64,000 nt of DNA from Eucalyptus grandis. Taxonomy: Eukaryota; Streptophyta; Magnoliopsida; Myrtales; Myrtaceae. The DNA lies in the NCBI RefSeq assembly GCF_016545825.1, contig NC_052621.1:25012940-25076939 (forward strand). The letters are read 5' to 3'. Under the pieces are notes generated by a model, which was given only the letters and a program-made list of their open reading frames with translations, was not told where the DNA came from and made no database searches. A program made the translations under genes and the position numbers. Shown piece by piece: positions 1-12,600 of this stretch (positions are counted from its first letter, which is position 1; each line of letters begins with the position of its first letter).

Positions 1-1
1 C

Positions 2-3000
2 AGCAAAGACGAGAAAACGAACCGCGTTATCCCGCCTGTAAAGCTGAAGTCCGGCGAGGAAGGCGCGACTAATACAACTCACCAATACCAGAAGCCGTTG
101 ATACGAGCGCAAATGAGCAAACGCCGTAACTTCAAGACAAAATGGGAAGACGCTCATGCTGAAGGTGGTGGTGTTAAGGAGGTGAAACGCGTGACTTTTT
201 CTACGACTTGCGGTGATAGTCTGATTGGCGGAGACAGAAAGGAGAAGGAGAATGATTTTCAGGGCGGGTGTTGCTCCTTGGGTAATGGAGAGAGCTCCAG
301 TTCCCACGAATCAGATAGAGATTTAAAACATATGAATGAGTACCCGCTAACCTCAGAGTCAGGGGATCCGAAGCCTGAAATTGAAGTTTCTAAGGATGAT
401 AAAGGTGGCGTTATGGGCCAGTTAGAGGCGGATATCTTGGAAGAAGCAGAATATGAAGACGAAGAAGAGGCACAAGAGGATGGGGACAAGGCTGTGGAGT
501 GGACAGAGGACGATCAGAAGAATCTCATGGACCTCGGCCTGTCCGAGCTAGAAAGGAACCGGAGACTGGAGAATCTAATCGCAAAGCGAAGGGCGAGGAA
601 ACTCGTGGGAACAAAGGTCCAGGAGAATTTACTTGACATGGACATTGGTCCTGCGGGTTATATTCCGCCTGTTCAGATTTCAAAGAACCCCTTCGATCCC
701 CCTATTTGCTCGGATGAGGCTCTGGACTTGCAGATACCCGGGTCAGCTCCTTCAGTTCTGTTGCCTGCACGAAACCCTTTTGACCTTCCTTATGATCCTC
801 AAGAGGAGAAGCCAAATCTCACAGTGGAGGGTTTCCAAAGTGACTTCCTTGCGAGTCAGCCTAAGGACATCTTCTGTAGGCATGAGAGCTTCTTCCTAGG
901 GCCCTCTTTCTCCGTAGAAACTAGCCTTGATCAAGATCTCAGGAATGCAGATATTTATTCTGTTACAGAGAAGAGGGCTCTGAGAGAGCCACTATTCCCG
1001 AGATTGAGAAAGTTCTCAGGTCAGACCGCTTCTAATATTTGTCCTTGTGCGTTCATTTGATCCATGCGTTTACTTTCCAGTAATTTATGGGAGTCGTTTT
1101 TATCTTTCCAGCTAAGGAGATCATGACAGACTGGTGGAACAAATTCTGTACCACAGAGACTATGGCATGGGTTCTGGCCAGGCTGAACATGAAACTAAAC
1201 CTGAAAATGATAATGGCGGGGTAGGAGTTCTTGAAGATAAGCAGGAACGTGCCGAGGACATCGAGCTGAAGGTGTTTAAAGACAAAAACCACACAAAATC
1301 AGGTTCTATCGATGAAGAAGACGGCGACCAGAGCTCCATATCAACATCAGACAACGACGGACAGGCGACAAGTGAGGATGGGAACGATGTTTTGATCAGT
1401 TCGCAATTTCCCAATACGGCAAACATTTCTGTGCACAAGACCTTTGAATATTCAGTACCCAATGGCATAGCAACGGATGAGGATTTGTCTAGTCCACTTG
1501 GTATGGCCGATCTAGACAAGCGGACGGGCCATTCCTGCACATACTCCATAGCTTCTGACATGCAAGTGGAGGTCTCTGAATCCAGTTCCCCTCGGACCAT
1601 AGATTACGCTACTTCGCCTCCTGAGCTTGAGTGCTCCACTAATTGTGAAGATGTCCGAAAGGAGGTTTTCCCAGGTAGTGAAGAAATATGGGGAGCCTTG
1701 TCCTACCTATCCAGAGTAGAGGAAGATGAAACAAAAGACGACATAGATAATTTCAAAGCAAATGAGAGCTCGAAAGATCCATTTGGATCATCCATTCCCT
1801 CCTAGATTTGTGTAAAGAAAATTCAGCTGACAGAGTTTCCACAACCACATGCCTGAAAGTCACAGCAACGGCAGAAGGTCCAGATATATCGGATTCTGAT
1901 GATAAAAACCATACAGTGGGGTCTGATTATCCGCCAGAAGCTAAATACCTAGAATCAACGCCACTGGCACAGAATTTGGTGCCCCATCAAGCCGAAGAGA
2001 GGCAATCCCAGAAGGCAGAGGTCGGTAGTTTTATTAGATTGTGCCATATAAAATAGTTATTTCTAAAACAACATATTCAGGTAATCAAGTTCCTAGGCTG
2101 TAAAGACTGTAAAGACTGTTTGAATCAATTGAAGATATTTGTGGGCGTAAAGAGATGCATGATCCCTATAATCAATGACCACAATTTCTTCTTCTGCCCA
2201 ATTGATATTGATGTTCTGTTTGTGGTGCTAAGTCTGTTGCGCTTTTCCTATCAACTGTGGACTAACATAACGACAGAGCTTAGCATCATAGCTCTTATAT
2301 ACAAGCTGAAAGCGTGTGATTTTCATGTCATGTGACCTAGAACTAGAAGCTTGTCGAGATAAACTGACACAGAAGTTCACAAAATGTTCAAAACTATCTC
2401 CAAATTTCTAAAGTATCAATTGTCAAAATAGATCGGAAGTCCAATATAGTAGTCCAACACTAAAGTGATAGAGGAGGTAGTGATCACCACCACTGGCATT
2501 TCTGATATGACTTGAGAATCCATTTGGATGATTTTCTTTTCCGAGTATTTAAGTGCACCTATCGAAAAAATCTGATGTATGAATATATTGCTTACATGTA
2601 ACAGGAATCGATTAATCTTCTTGAGAAGTCAACTGGGGAAGCCGATGGCACACACGGAGATATAAACTCCATGGAAAGCACGAAGAAAGAAGCCAATGGC
2701 ACACGAGGATATATAGACTCTGGGGAAAGCACAAAGGAAGAAGCCAATGGCACACAAGGAGATGTAGACTCCAGTGAAAGCACAAAGGAAGAAGCCAATG
2801 GCACACAAGGAGATGTAGACTCCAGCGAAAGCACAAAGGAAGAAGCCAATGGCACACAAGGAGATATAGACTCCAGCAAAAGCACAAAGGAAGAAGCCAA
2901 CAGCACACAAGGATATATGGACTCCGGCAAAAGCACAAAGGAAGAAGCCAATGGCACACAAGGAGATATAGACTCCGGGGAAAGCACAAAGGAAGAAGCC

Positions 3001-3590
3001 AATGGCACACAAGGAAATATAGACTCCGGGGAAAGCACAAAGCAAGAAGACAATGGCACACAAGGAGATTCAGACTCCAACGAAAGCACAAAGGAAGAAG
3101 CCAATGGCACACAAGGAGATATAGACTCCAGCGAAAGCACAAAGGAAGAAGCCAGTGGCACGCAAGCATATATAGACTCCAGGGAAAGCACGAAGGAAGA
3201 AGCCAATGGCACACCAGGAGATATAGACTCCGGCGAAAGCACGAAGGAAGAAGCCAATGGCACACCAGGAGATATAGACTCCGGCAAAAGCACAAAGGAA
3301 GAAGCCAATGGCACACGAGGATATATAGACTCCGGCGAAGGCACAAAGGAAGAAGTCAATGGCACACAAGGAGATATAGACTCCGCGAAAGCACAAAGGA
3401 AGCAGCCAATGGCACACAAGGAAACATAGACTCGAGGGAAAGCATAAAGCAAGAAGTCGATGGCACACAAGGAGATATAGACTCCAGCAAAAGCACAAAG
3501 GAAGAAGCCAATGGCACACGAGGAGATAGAGACTCGAGTGAAAGCACTGAGGAAGAAACTGAGAAGTCGAAAGCCAGTGGAGAAAGTTGA
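2..3590 (+). CDS. 3' part of a multi-exon plant gene, At5g17910-like uncharacterised protein
   Basis: The reading frame is already open at base 2, so the gene starts left of the window. Exon A runs 2-1019 and exon B begins at 1117 (donor CAG/GTCAGA, acceptor CTAAG/GAG), which joins in phase. A third junction uses either a 131-base intron 1675-1805 (CAG/GTAGTG to TCCTAG) or a frameshift near 1770-1805. The next intron is 2021-2604, phase 0. Recognisable features are an acidic Asp/Glu-rich stretch, the motif LERNRRLENLIAKRRARK (about 543-600), and the paired NPFDPP and NPFDLPYDP motifs (about 685-800). These are known from a family of large, uncharacterised plant proteins, often with N-terminal membrane segments; function is unknown. 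The last exon is almost all 16-residue repeats. One missing base near 3383 makes the frame stop at 3427-3429; the original frame resumes and ends at 3588-3590. Family assignment rests on memory of motifs. Confidence 0.6.
2650..3545 (+). repeat. 48-bp coding tandem repeat, about 18-19 units
   Basis: A 48-bp unit is repeated head to tail and encodes a 16-residue unit of the form ESTKEEANGTQGDIDS. Units vary at a few positions (GYIDS, GDVDS, GNIDS, TPGD, TRGY). The protein stretch is strongly hydrophilic, rich in Glu, Lys, Ser, Thr and Gly, and probably disordered. The array forms the C-terminal region of the gene at 2-3590. Long minus-strand open frames here are shadows of the periodicity, since 48 is a multiple of three. 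Confidence 0.9.
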
Positions 3591-6500
3591 AGTATTGTCT
3601 TCAGGACCGAGACATCTATTTTTAGCACTAGTTCAAAGATACATGGATGAATTCTTGAGGAACAAAATCTCAGCATCAACACAAATATACGAAACTTTGT
3701 GGAGTTAGTTGAACGGTAAATCACCATTTTTCACAATGACAGTCAAGATCAGCCGATGCTGAAGGCATCTCCCAACCAGTTGAAACTAGTTCTGGGGAAC
3801 ATTAATTGGCTGATCACCCAATAGAACTCCAATGTTCTTACAGCGGTCATTTAATTGTTTCTCTAATTTCCAATAGTTTCCAGCACTGTACACTCGGCGT
3901 AGTTCTGAGAGATTAGTTAGAGCAGGCAAAGAACAAGATAAATAAATACAAAATGTGGTTTATCCAGATGTACTAGCAAGACAATATCAAAGGCATCAGC
4001 CTGTATATACAACAGGGTTGTTCTTTTCACCAACCTAGTGAAGCTCATGGAACCAATTTCTGATCAATCTCTGTCAATGTAAGGATATAGTTGGTTTATA
4101 TGAGTTCCTTTGGTTGTATATACCCTCTACTCGCATGCCCACATTTGCACTATTCAGTACGACTTAACGGGATTTTTAGATGCAATGAGAACACATTCAG
4201 TCCATTCATGCTAAACAATTAGGACGCTGTTCAGTGAATTCATTTTGCACCTTCTTAAGCTTAATAGGATTTGTACATCGGTATTTCTTCCCCAAGTACA
4301 AAAACTACATTCTGAATTGTCGCCTTGAACAGCTTTGACAAGCTCAGACGCTGAGAATAGTGACCAACATGGCTCTTGTTCTAAAGACTACTGTTTCCCT
4401 TGCACAATCTCAAAGACTATGAGTGGAAGAGATGTACTGCTCTCTAGTAGCTTGTGGTCTCAAGGAAGCGAAATGGCAAATTGTATGTTTCTTGGTATTT
4501 TGAGTTGAAAGGCAGAGTCAATCACCATGGCTTCATCTTTCTTAAGTTTCTAGCAGAAGCTAATGATGACTCTTACCAATGTGCAACATGGCCTTGCTTA
4601 ACTGTTTTGATGGTGGGGCTCGATTAAAGAGAGACTGGAATGCCAAGGAAAGAAAAGGTAAGAAAAAGTCCATGAACGTATTACTCCCTTCCATACAACT
4701 TGTCTTGTTTGTTTTACCGCTGATACCATTTTCACTGCCCCTTAATCAAATTATATCAGCAATAAAATGCCACACTTTCCCCATGTCTGATAAATGTGGA
4801 TGCTAAGACCCTGCCAAATAAGGTTTCTGTATCAATCTAGCGGTAGGGTTCGAAAAGGTGTACCATTCAATTTTGTGTCTCTGTCAATTCTGCATCTTTT
4901 TCTTGGCAAGAGGTGTCGTGTTCCTGTCTCACTGTGCTACTGTCCTATACAATTACAAGGTATAAAATCCTTTTCTAGAGCTTAAATGGCATTTCCAATT
5001 GGTGTATAATTAAGCCTTTTAGTACATCTTCTGCTTTATCAGTCTCTGAATTATCATAACTGGGGAAAGTGAGGCCCCACGGAAGATTTATTCTCAGATC
5101 TTCATGGGCCAGAGAAGCCTCATACAGAATCAAGCTTCACTCTCTCCACCTCATCTCATTGATTGCTTACTTCTAGTTCTAAGTTCTATTCAAAACCTCA
5201 CTTATCACAAGATGGTCTACTTCATCTCATACACAATGTTAGAGTTACTTATGTAGCTGTAGATATGCGCCGTGTCTACTGTCAAATGGTAAATTAAGAA
5301 CAGGAAACCAGATTACAATGAGAATCAACATGTTTGCAAAACTTAAATGAACGTAGTTTTAGAAGTAGGTGGCAAACTTCCTCGTCATTCCAGTGTAATC
5401 TTATGAAAAGGCCTTATTCAAGCACAAACAACCATGTTTTCTTATGAATAATTTCGCTGGTAAATTAAAGGGAAGAATCAGAATATTTATCAGACATGGA
5501 CAAAACAAGATGGACCGAAAGTGTGAAAAATTCCGATATAATTGAATCTAGACGTAACAAGGATAAAGTGGCCAAAGATGCCTCCACATGCAACTTGCAA
5601 ATAGAGGGCTTCGCCTTTTGAAAAGGGATGGTGATTTCTTTTGTCATGTACCGCCTTAAAGCTAAATGGGACGGCCATTTATTCATGTTTCCTCGATTTC
5701 ATTTGCCTTAAGTGGCGCTCTTGTAATACACCGTGCGCGGGACATGGGCGCTGCTTTAGTAGCTGTTCTTGCGATAATTGCTACCAAATGGATGCTGCCA
5801 ACAAACAATATGAGCAAAGCAACAAGAGAAAAGAACCTAAGAGATGGACCTGCTGCTTTGTACAACTTGTCATCTTCCAATCTTTCATTCTTTTCTGTGC
5901 TCTTGATCAGAAAAATCTCCCAACTTCAACCTAACACACCAAAAAACACACACAAAGAGTTAAATGAAAAGGTAGAAATGAAAACAAGAACAAGCAAACA
6001 GATCACCTTATTCTCCACAATCAATGAAGGAAATTTTTGCTTTTTAGTCTCAACATTTGTTAGGTACTATCAAAAGAAGGCATCCTCAAAACAGGCCTGA
6101 TAAGAAGAAACAGGTATTTAGGAGCTTATGCAGACATAAAGGGCTAGATTATTAAATCCAAGAGCAACCAATGGAGTTTCTTTGAATATGTAAACAACCT
6201 GTCCTCACATGGTTGCTGAAGTATTTGTTTTCTTCTCCTAGTTTAACATACTGTTTGCAGAGTTCGAGTCTGTATGAATGCATGCGCAACGGAGGACCAG
6301 ATCAGTTGACGGTGCTCAACTGCTATCACCTGAGCTCAACCGTAGTTAGCAGTAAACAGTCCATTGTTTTTTCATCTGATTAGATTATTAACTAAATTAT
6401 TAGTTCAACATAGTGGTCGATTAAAATATAGATCCTTGCACTAAGACAACAGAAAAGAAAACTTAGGTCAATGGAATTTATCCACCGAAAAGAGAATCTC

Positions 6501-8192
6501 AAACCCCATCGGCAACTAAAAAAATTCCAAACCACACTGATTAAGAAAAGATAAAAGCACCCTTTCCTCCACCTAACAAAAAAGCTACATGAGTCTGTCT
6601 CCATTGAAGGGTCACAAGTCAAGAGCTTCACATTCGATGATTGACATCCCATTGGCGCCGTACAATTAGAATCGCGCGTGTATGATGATTCCGTGGACTT
6701 GCAGAAACAGGTCTCATACCCCTCAGAATGGTCTTGCCACCATTGATGATCAAATAATGGAGGGAGGAATATTAGGAGCTGTTGTTGTGGCAAAGAATAA
6801 ACCACCAGATCGACATTATCGAGAATACTGTGATCTAAATTGAATCTTTTAACTTTTCAAGGACATGTTTCTAACTCTAATTATTCAAACAGAGTCCTAG
6901 GAGGGGATCTTCTTTTTCATTTAGAGCCGGATCTCGTGAGAGAGATCTCATGGAGAAAGAGGGGTTTGAAGCATATGATGCCTCAGTTAGTGGAACGAAG
7001 AGTCAGCTTCAACTAAAAAGCGTTTGATGGTCCGGTCAAGTCTAATAGGGCATTTCTTTTGCTGTTATTTCATTCGGAGTAGTGGAACAGTCTAAAAGAC
7101 GCGGAAGAGAAGGAGGAAAGTAGGCAACTAAGAAGGGGAGGGAACATGTGGCAATTTTGTGCAACTGCTCTTCTATTACTACCCTCAGTAATTCAGCATC
7201 TGAAACATGGTCTCATCATTAAAAAGTTTTCAGAACAAGCAAATTTCATGAGATCTATTAGAGCCAGAGGATCAAACCAAGGTGCAGCCGCAATTTCAAA
7301 TTCGGTCGCTACTTAAAAATCACGAAATTTCATTCTGGCCATTTGCTTCAAATTCATAAAGAAAATGATAAACATAGGAAAAACATTCTCCAATCATATC
7401 TGAAAGTGAATTCAGTCATTGATATTCCCCTGTTTTCCAGATTACATGAGATGAAAAAGCGAAGAACTCCAATGGCTGAGCCAAATTTCGGTCTCCAACG
7501 TACTCATTCCTGCACGCAAAAACAAAACAAAACAAGCCCCTTCCTTTTGACAGTCTTTCCTTGCATCAAGCCACGACACTTACGTTTTATGCTAAGCCTT
7601 CAACTAGGGATTGAATATGCTTACTTAGGCCAGTGCCTTTATTCCATTCTCCATTGAAGTCGTCTTGATACCATTCTCAGGATGCATTCATTATCCAGAA
7701 TCGCAATCTTAACTTGACGGGAAAACTTGAGGTATCAAATTAAAGAGAATACCAAAAGGAAAGAGCTTTGCTCGCCTCTTTCTGGGTGTAAGGCAATATT
7801 TGCTCAAAAACGATAAATTAGATAATTCAGTCAAAGGAGAGACCACATATACGCCCTATCGATACTGCCCTCTTCATGTTCTTCCACAGCTTTCAATGTA
7901 GAACTTTGTTTGCATAGGCAGAACACCACAATACTCAAACGAAGGTGGAGATTCTCACTAAAGGAAAAAATCCAGCTCTGAGAATCTATACACTAGATTT
8001 ATGGCTTCCAAAAGAAACACGATCTTGTTCTCCTGTGTCCTGGGTTTAGATACTGATGAACTAACTCAAATTCTTCTAGTAGACATATTCACAGAAGCCA
8101 TGACAAAAGCACAACCATAGCTACTCCACTAAACTTCAAAAAGATAGAAACAAAAGATGCTTGGAGCTAAGGAAAACAGGGATGAAGCAGCC
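3591..8192. other. Intergenic region, no recognised gene
   Basis: This stretch is AT-rich and holds only short open frames. The first few hundred bases are probably the 3' UTR and downstream flank of the repeat gene. A 137-codon minus frame at 6392-6805 and a 104-codon plus frame at 7343-7657 have no motif I recognise. The final part (about 7700-8192) is probably the 3' UTR of the minus-strand MYB gene. No clear repeat or transposon was seen. Confidence 0.5.
5683..5880 (-). CDS. Hypothetical 65-residue single-pass membrane peptide
   Basis: A minus-strand frame starts at an ATG and encodes a short polar N-terminus, one strongly hydrophobic segment (about residues 17-40) and a basic tail. That layout fits a signal anchor or a small secreted peptide precursor. 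The opposite strand also has a hydrophobic frame, as expected for an antisense reading, so composition alone does not settle it. I do not recognise the family, and no introns or neighbours support it. This may be a chance ORF. Confidence 0.18.
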   Translation of the reverse strand: MEDDKLYKAAGPSLRFFSLVALLILFVGSIHLVAIIARTATKAAPMSRARCITRAPLKANEIEET

Positions 8193-9366
8193 TCATCCAT
8201 GAGGATAACTCTGTCCAGCTTGCATATGAAAACCGGGTTCTGAATGAAAGTCCCTCTGTGAGTATTCTGCCCTTGGAATTTAAGCCCAAAAGAGTTCACA
8301 CCGAAATGTGGGCACATGGACATATCCTTGTGTCGCATGGAAGGTCATGGACCCTCCATTGCTAGGCTGATTCCAGAGAAAAGGAGTCCTGGGTGCTGTG
8401 ACGGGAGTTGGATGCCGAGCCACCATGGATGAAGGATCTGGCGAAGGCGGCCTTTTATCATCTGGTGAAGGAGTTCTAGTCTCTGTGAGATTCACAGTTG
8501 TGATATCGTGGATGCTGGCCCTTCTCTTATCTTTTCCACCTGAAAGTTGTCTGATGAAGTATTTCTGTGCGTGGCTAGCTACTTGCGTCGGTGTTCTCGT
8601 GATCACGAAGTTCCTGGAGATGTTTCTCCAATCACCTTTCCCATATTTTTTTAGACCCATCAAAAAGAGCCTGAGAGAAATTTGCAAAATAGGTCCATCA
8701 GTAAACATAAACAGACGTATCGAGCATTAAAGCAAACAACTGCCCTCGTCTAAAAGCCACTGAATTTGCAAGACTAAGGTCCTCCTAAATTAAAATTCTA
8801 AGACAACCCTATTCTTAGATCACTTAACCTTGTTCATCCTGCTTATATTACTGACACATTAAGCTCATCCAGCAGACAGTGAATGAGATCATTGGAGATC
8901 AACTCAGAGCAAGTGCAATAAAGAAAACTTCATATCTTACTTGTGCTCTTCCTCGGTCCAAGGAACCCCTTTCTTCTCTCTCTTGTTCGGGAGGCCGAAT
9001 CGATGATGATCTCTTCCCACCAAGCCCATAAGACTGTTTGAACCCATCATATCCATGGCCATTCGCCCACTCCAATGTGAAGGGCGCTGTAGTGCTATAG
9101 CCAGGGATCGGGATGAGCCCTGCTTCTATATTGCTCATCAACTTCCAAATCCTGATAGTGCCAACCACATCCTCCACCGTCTTCCCAGGGATCATCGAGG
9201 CGACCCTATCCCACCGATCCGGCGTGTCCTGATCGTGCACCGCCAGCGCTTTTTCGAACATTTTGTTCTCGGCAGGAGTCCATTTCGCGGTCCTTCCCTC
9301 CTCGTTGAAAAACCAATTCGCACTCGATGCACATGGTGGTAAGGGAACTCCCGTTTCCCACTTCAT
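8193..9366 (-). pseudogene. DIVARICATA-like MYB (SANT + MYB-SHAQKYF) with several frameshifts
   Basis: This is a plant transcription factor of the DIVARICATA class: an N-terminal SANT/MYB repeat, a linker, then a second MYB repeat with the SHAQKYF motif, which binds DNA in the nucleus. Exon 1 is 8941-9366 (start ATG 9364-9366, MKWETGVPL) and exon 2 is 8193-8670. The intron has a GTAAG donor and a TCTCTCAG acceptor, in phase. Conserved pieces include [63 protein letters not shown] and [18 protein letters not shown]. The family frame breaks at five places: -1 near 9161, -2 near 9136 (together in frame), +1 near 8975-8984 just before KKGVPWTEEEH, +1 near 8304, and -1 near 8228. The normal C-terminal ending SYPHG and its stop survive in another frame at 8193-8195. 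Protein sequence between the breaks is well kept, so it is either a young pseudogene or has local sequence errors. Confidence 0.8.
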
Positions 9367-10009
9367 CACATGGGAATCACGCAACCCCTCCTTCAGACTA
9401 AACTTAAGTCAGATGCTGAAGGGTGACCAAATTCTCGATCTTCTTGGAAAAGAGAGAGAGAGAGAGAGAGGCGGCTCTTCGATTTCGATGGCGAGAGAGA
9501 GGGGGAGAGAGAACAAAGTAAAGGGGGGCGCTCGAATGGGAAATGCGGAGAGCTTCGGGTTCACCACAAAGATGTCCGTGTTAAATCACCAAGCATCTTG
9601 AAAGGAATCAGAATACTCCTTTTCCTCTGTGCAACCATAGCCTTAGGAATCCCATAAAGAACCGACTTTTTATCCCAATATAACAAAGGCAAGCCTCACA
9701 AAACATAAGCAACAAATCACAGTATGATCCGAAAACACCAACATGAATTGCGACGACCCTCGAGATCTAAACCCAACAAACCACCCAACGCAACTAGAAA
9801 CAAGAATGCAACGTATCAAAAGAAGAAGAAGCAAGAAGCAGAGACCCTGAAACGAAAACGAAACCAAGAAAAAACTATGCAGAGCGGCCCTATCAGACGT
9901 CAACGAACTCACGAACTCACTTGCAGCAAAAGGGAAAGCTCGGAGAGCGAAAGCCAGAGAGCCTCGCGACGAGGGTCCTCTGAATTCATGCGAAACGAGA
10001 AGATAACAC

Positions 10010-10044
<35 letters not shown>

Positions 10045-10330
10045 AGGGGGGAAATGATGGGTTTCTTTCTTCCTTTCCTTGAGGACTGAGCAACAAGGAA
10101 AAGAGAAGAAAGAGACCAGGGATGGATGTCAAAACTCCAACACCGAGCTGAAAAAACCAGAGGCTTCCGCTAAGCTTCAGGGGTTGAATCTGAAAGCTCT
10201 GCCAATATCTGTGGGGGAGAAGGGGAGAGGGAGAAGGAGAGAGGGTAATGCTGAAGCTGAAGGTGGTGAGTCGTGATTGGAGGGGATGGGATACTGCACT
10301 TTGCGGAAAAAGTTCCCTCTTATTATAATC
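9367..10330 (-). promoter_or_regulatory. Probable 5' leader and promoter region of the MYB gene
   Basis: Read on the minus strand, this region is pyrimidine-rich with CT/GA runs at 9449-9471 and 10013-10042, typical of plant 5' UTRs and core promoters. It ends in an AT-rich stretch near 10310-10330. A 5' UTR intron is possible but no boundary can be fixed by eye. Confidence 0.35.
10013..10042. repeat. (GA)n microsatellite
   Basis: An uninterrupted GA dinucleotide run lies in the probable leader of the MYB gene. Confidence 0.95.
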
Positions 10331-12085
10331 ACAACACTCTCTGTTCCATCACCCCCCCTTTTTTTTTTTGCCCTCCATTTTAATTATTGCACAGGCCCAT
10401 TTTGTATTTATATTCCAACACCTCTCTAATTTAATGAGGTGGACCGCATCCGAACTTAAAGAGATCGTTCATATTGTTCTTGATGCACGACACCTCGAGA
10501 CCACTTGTTGTTAAGTATACGGGATGAAGAATTAGCTTGATTTTCAAGATATCAATTAGAGAAAATATAATCATGATCACCGTATCGAAAAGATCGAAAT
10601 ATTTTCTCTATTTAGTTGTTTGAATGAGTATCTCGATTATGCTTTTTAACAGGATATTTGTTAAGGTGATGAGTTGATTGATGTTTCTTGTTTCATGGTC
10701 AAACTTTAAAAATGCTATACCCACATATCTTTAGGGCCATTTCAAGTGGTGTAGATTTACAAATTTCAAAACTCTTGTAAGATCTATACGAGTATTCGAT
10801 TGAGTTACTATTCAGTATTATATCAGTTACTATTCTTTATTGTAGCACTATAGCAATTACTATAACAAAAGCGAAAATTGTGTACCATGAGTCTATCAAT
10901 AAAGATGATATGAATGCGGTACCAGATTGTTATATAAAACATTGCATATAAGTACATGTTGAACATAAGCAACAATTGGATTATAACACCTGAAGTCCTC
11001 ACATCGGATGAGAGAGCGGGCTTGCGATCTAGCCCTTATGAATTGGGTTGGTTCGTCAATAATGTCCTTGCATGTATTCTACTTAAAGAAAGAAAGAAAA
11101 CTTCCCATGTCACCTATCCATGCCAACAAGTACTTTTCAAATCATTGACAAAGGACACGCGGCCCACCATTCCGGAAGAGACTATAATTGATAGAGACTA
11201 CCACGGGATGCATTGAACCGTAAGGTCGAGCCTAACTGGTTCTCAGTGCTTCCATCACATAAAGCATATGTTCCAATTTACGAGTCAGTCCGGACTCAAG
11301 CTTTGGATTGAACCCAAAGGTCAGCTACACATCTAATTCAATAGCCACATTAAAAAGCTATTTGAAGTCTGAAGCAGAGGCTTATGACCGCAACTAATGT
11401 TAAACATGGTGTCTTTTAGAATTGTCATTAAACTATTTCTTGACTTTTCGAAGGAACCGCCGTGCCATCTCCTTTCACATTGATATTTTTAATAACAAGA
11501 AATCTCACTTTAATTATATAAAATTCAAGCCCACATGAAATATCTTCACTGGTCTTATAGATTAGATAAGATGCAGATTAAAACCTAGCGAGCAGTACCA
11601 AGCACGTCAACGCATCACATAATTCAACTCGATGTTAAAGAAAATGTCTTTCGATTCGTTAATTTTCAGTAAACAAATGGAATAAAATATTTAATACATC
11701 TACTATCGCTTCCCAAAAAAAAAAAAAAAATAAAGGGGCACCAAGCAATGATGGAGCTGAACACTAGTCAACGGGGGGCTGGGGGTAGCAAAAGCAACGC
11801 AGAACCCATTCCAACTAATTCCCCAAAAAATATAAATTTGTATCAAAAGAACAAAAAAAACACCTTCCCCCCTCCCCAATCTCATCATCTGTCCGTACCG
11901 TTTTCACGAAACGAAAAAAAAATAAAAATTGTGGATCAGAAAGTCCCACCTTCATTCCATTTCTTAAGGTGCCCCACTTTAATTACCGACCAGATTAGCA
12001 TGTCCTCTTATTCTATTCCGACCATTTTCTTAAAAATCTGTTTTTCTAATGATGTCCTTAATTAATCTTCTTCTTTATCTTTTTT
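10331..12085. other. AT-rich intergenic region
   Basis: No gene, RNA or transposon is recognisable here. The frames present are short and have no known motif. Poly-A and poly-C runs occur near 11708 and 10350. Confidence 0.4.
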
Positions 12086-12600
12086 TTGGAGGGGGGGTTT
12101 GGTAATGATCACATCATTGGAGGAGGCAATACGGTACTCCCTCCGATCCAACCGCTCCCGATCAACCCGCCGAAAAGACTCGGCTTCCGCATCGACGGCT
12201 GGGATTCACCAGGCTCGGTGGTGGAGGCGCGGGCCCCACCGCTCCACATTATTTTCGTCGGGTTTTGAGGGGGAGAGGAGGGGGCCGCCACGGGAGGAGT
12301 TCGGATCGAATCGCGGAGCGCAGGTGCCGACACGTGGGCGCGCGTCATTGGCCTTGCACGGCGGCAAGATGCGGTTGCAAATTACCCCTGGCTGGCGGGG
12401 GATGGGAGGGGCCCGAAAAGCGCTCGGTCCAGCCAATGAGTGGCGCACACGTCGGATTCGCAACATGGGGCGCGGCTGTAGAAGATAATGCGCTAAAATG
12501 GCGACGAGTTTTAAAGAGAGACTCCCCTGGCTAGGCTTATAGGCTAGCCCTAGAGCCCACTGCCTACTCCTCTGCTTCTGCTTCTCGCTCTTTTTTTTTT
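12086..12600. promoter_or_regulatory. GC-rich island with a G-box and CCAAT, no coding region attached
   Basis: A sharp GC-rich patch stands in AT-rich surroundings. It contains a perfect G-box CACGTG at 12331-12336 in an ABRE-like context (GACACGTGGGC) and a CCAAT at 12433-12437. It is followed by a pyrimidine-rich stretch at 12560-12610. This resembles a promoter and leader reading rightwards, but no coding region follows within several kilobases. The overlapping open frames look like GC-bias artefacts. It could be a promoter remnant or part of an unrecognised transposon. Confidence 0.3.

Noticed and set aside
2592..3519. Several long minus-strand frames, rich in Cys, Leu and Ser
   Set aside because: They are shadows of the 48-bp tandem repeat. 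The plus strand joins in phase to the upstream exons and has sensible composition.
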